Shown here piece by piece: positions 61,692 to 64,000 of a stretch of 64,000 nucleotides of DNA. Below the pieces are notes generated by a model that was given only the letters and a program-made list of their open reading frames with translations, was not told where the DNA came from and did not search any database. The stretch lies in contig NC_029518.1 in assembly GCF_001577835.2 (NCBI RefSeq), positions 34,527,462 to 34,591,461 of the forward strand, read 5' to 3'. The first letter of the stretch is position 1, and each line of letters starts with the position of its first letter. The position numbers and the translations under genes were made by a program. The stretch is from Coturnix japonica (lineage: Eukaryota; Chordata; Aves; Galliformes; Phasianidae).

Positions 61692-63877
61692 TTAATGAGC
61701 AAAGGATGACATGGAGGGGCGAGTTCTCCGGCTTTTATTGGGCAGTCCTGAAGTGACGTCTCCGTTCCCTTCGGGGAGTTCTTCCTTCTTTCGGACTTTG
61801 AGACGCGTGAGGAGCTTTATTACCCAGACGTCCCACTCCTCTGGCAAGAGCAACAGGAGGAAGCCCAGGCCGATAATGACGATGGCGATGACTCGGACAC
61901 TGTTGAAGACAATTTCACTCGTGTAGTGATCAACAACTGTGTGGGACATTGAACTGGTGTTATTATGTGGGACAAAGCGTTAGGGCAGTAACCCCTTCCC
62001 TCCCCCATCCCCGGCTCTGAAGACTGAGTGAGCAGGAAAACGTTCTGCCTGCTGCTTCAGCATGGGACAGGGCACAGCCCAGGTGGGAGCGAACAGCAGG
62101 GCTGGGGGCTCAGGGTACAAATGGGGTCACTGCCTGCAGCTGGGGCCTGCAGCGGCCTCTCACATGCTGCCAGCATTGTGTTGGAGTGAAAAGGCATCAC
62201 ACTACCACTGTTAGTCAGCACTAAGCAGAGGTCCTTCAGAGAACCTCTCTAAGCCATATGCTGTGGCTCTTGAATTGAGACTGCCTGTGTGTCCCTGGAG
62301 CTGTGCCACGTGGCAGGCAAGCATCCGTCTGGGCAGCCAGCAGGCATGGATTTAAGAGCCTGCTCTGGGAGAGAAGAGAGAGCTGCCCACATTAGAAGGG
62401 TTTTTTAACTCCCATGATTAGAGCCTCAGGAGGCAGCCTCCTGCCAGCACTGCCTGTGAGTCCCACATTCACTTAAGGAGCAAGGAAGTGTAAATGGTAA
62501 CACAGGAACGAGTTGTTGTTTCCTATGATGCCCATCCAAGAAAAGTAAGGGCTGTGGTGTGGGCTGGGTTTGCACTCCCCTGTCCACCCTCACAGCCCAA
62601 CAGTCTGCACACCTGCAAAATCATTTACCAGGGCAGACACGTGATTGTTCTAGATGGTAAGCAATTATATTTGTTTCAGTCTGACATTAAGCCTGCTTGA
62701 AAAAAAAAAAATCATTATGAATAGATTTCTACATCATCGGAGAGGTTTTATCCCAGCCTATAGATAGATGATTTCAAATCTAGTTTGTTTTTCAATAACC
62801 TGCCTTCTCCAGGCAGTAACTTCAAAAGCAATTGTGGAAATCGTAATAGTTGTGCAATATTCTACAATATGTATCTAACAGTTAGAGCATACATTTTGAA
62901 TCAGTGCCATCTCCTTCAGTTTCTAAAAGAAGATTTTAAATGTCTTGAACGGAGGTCTTTGCTTTTATCCCCAGCAACTATCTGGGAGGCCGCAGATCTC
63001 AATGTGTTCATCAAGGTGCACAAGTCAGAAACCCTTACCCGCATTGACTGGGACGCTCAGTACAATTCCAAGAGAAATCAAGGTGGGGTACGTAATAGCA
63101 ATTCCAAAATTCAGTAGGATATTGAATGCTGAAGAAGGAAAGAAAACCACTTTTTACTGCTGTGAAATTAAGCAAAGAGAATGTTGCTTGAAATGTCTTT
63201 GCTTTCTTACTCCCTCTGTATGTTTTCCATATAAAAAGCACGGACCTGCCCAGGATGCTGCTGTTCACAGGGAGCTCTGCCCTGCTGGCGCCAATGGCAG
63301 GATTGGGGTGAGGTCTGGGCACAACCCAACTCTCAGCATAGTGCTTGGTAATGTGGGTGGACTCCTGGCCCTTCCAGCTTTCTATACTAATGCACCTGGT
63401 CTAGTGGCTGGTGACACTGCCCCATGGCAGGGGGACTGAAACTAGATGATCTTTGAGGCCCTTTTCAACTCAGGCCATTCCATGATTCTATGGTTCTGCT
63501 GCAAGGAGATAATTCCCCTGCAGGAGATTTCAGCCAAGCAGTTGCTTATGTCTGGATGTGCTCATACATTTATTTATTTCAAGAGATCCTGGCCTGTGCT
63601 GATCTGGTCAGTAGGCACTGAGGCACAGCTTTCTGGTAATACATATACATGCATTGTGACTCCTTAAGGTAAAAGTGTACTCACTCAATAAGAGAACTGA
63701 AAATCCGCAGAGGTTTCCCCAAGGAACAATGTCAAAAGAGCTCCAGTATTCCACTTTGGTAAAATAAAGGATGACAGGAATACAGGTAACGAAGAGGACA
63801 TTGAAGATGGCCAACACGGACAGGAATAAGGCAGCTTCTCCAAATTTTGCACTGCCCAGCAGAAGTTTGAATAAAAC
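61692..63877 (-). CDS. SLC35F3: SLC35F3, last three coding exons (C-terminal 175 residues)
   Basis: SLC35F3 is a multi-pass transporter of the SLC35/DMT superfamily, implicated in thiamine transport. I read three exons on the minus strand: 63877-63685 (193 bp), 63128-63039 (90 bp) and 61936-61692 (245 bp), all GT-AG and in continuous phase. They encode VLFKLLLGSAKFGEAALF onward, then TFNILLNFGIAITYPTLIS, then VVDHYTSEIVFNSVRVIA and the cytosolic tail LPEEWDVWVIKLLTRLKVRKK. About four hydrophobic helices are visible, at roughly residues 16-38, 57-80, 81-95 and 110-130 of the fragment. The tail ends after a basic, Ser-rich segment with TAA. The close LPEEWDVW..LLTRLKVRKKEE tail separates F3 from the other SLC35F members. 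The 5' exons lie beyond the window. Confidence 0.93.
63399..63500 (+). repeat. CR1 LINE 3' end in an SLC35F3 intron
   Basis: TCTAGTGGCTGGTGACACTG, CATGGCAGGGGGACTGAAAC, TAGATGATCTTTGAGG, and CAACTCAGGCCATTCCATGA followed by TTCTATGGTTCT match the CR1 tail. It lies antisense to SLC35F3. Confidence 0.93.
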
Positions 63878-64000
63878 CTACAAGACAAAACCACATGGGC
63901 TGCTGTAAGTCTTGCACTTCCCTGGGGGCAGGCAGCCCGGCTTCAGCAGCTTCCCATGTCCTGTCCCTGCTTGAGGTAAGGGGAGTGTGAAGGGAGCACG

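Noticed and set aside
1-64000. Endogenous retrovirus, LTR element or Polinton
   Set aside because: I saw no paired long terminal repeats, primer-binding site, or gag, pol, env or capsid-like frames anywhere in the window.
1-64000. tRNA, rRNA, CRISPR or bacterial-type operon
   Set aside because: There is no cloverleaf-type gene, no regular spacer array and no tightly packed unspliced genes; the window is eukaryotic throughout.

Overview
The window is vertebrate nuclear DNA, almost certainly from a bird and probably a galliform close to chicken. The dispersed repeats are nearly all 3'-truncated CR1 LINE fragments. The genes are intron-split with GT-AG junctions and CpG-island promoters. The order TARBP1 / COA6 / SLC35F3 matches human 1q42 synteny. 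Nothing looks bacterial, viral or retroviral.

Layout. Bases 1 to about 27,630 hold no gene I can support. This flank is unusually poor in CR1 (one clear copy) and contains an ancient MIR SINE, a purine-rich tract and two A-rich microsatellites. A stretch at about 8.75-9.75 kb looks like conserved noncoding or regulatory DNA and carries one long open frame. In mammals IRF2BP2 lies on this side of TARBP1, so the flank may hold its distal regulation; that is inference.

Bases 27,831-55,516 (+) are a complete TARBP1 gene. I traced 30 coding exons with continuous phase, giving 1,581 codons plus a stop. All introns are GT-AG except one GC-AG intron after exon 25. The protein has a long helical-repeat body and a C-terminal SpoU/TrmH 2'-O-methyltransferase domain with all three signature motifs intact. 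Its introns carry most of the CR1 copies, including a closely similar inverted pair.

COA6 follows tail-to-tail on the minus strand (56,197-56,914). It has two exons encoding an 80-residue twin-cysteine cytochrome c oxidase assembly factor, and its CpG promoter has NRF1-, ETS- and YY1-like sites. The last three coding exons of SLC35F3 (minus, 61,692-63,877) close the window; the rest of that gene lies beyond base 64,000.

The genes act in separate processes: tRNA ribose methylation, complex IV copper assembly and membrane transport. Nothing suggests a shared pathway or a novel multi-gene system. The points most worth checking are the GC-AG intron, the inverted CR1 pair in one pre-mRNA, the respiratory-type COA6 promoter, an overlapping upstream frame at TARBP1, a hairpin in TARBP1 intron 21, and the possible conserved element at 9 kb.
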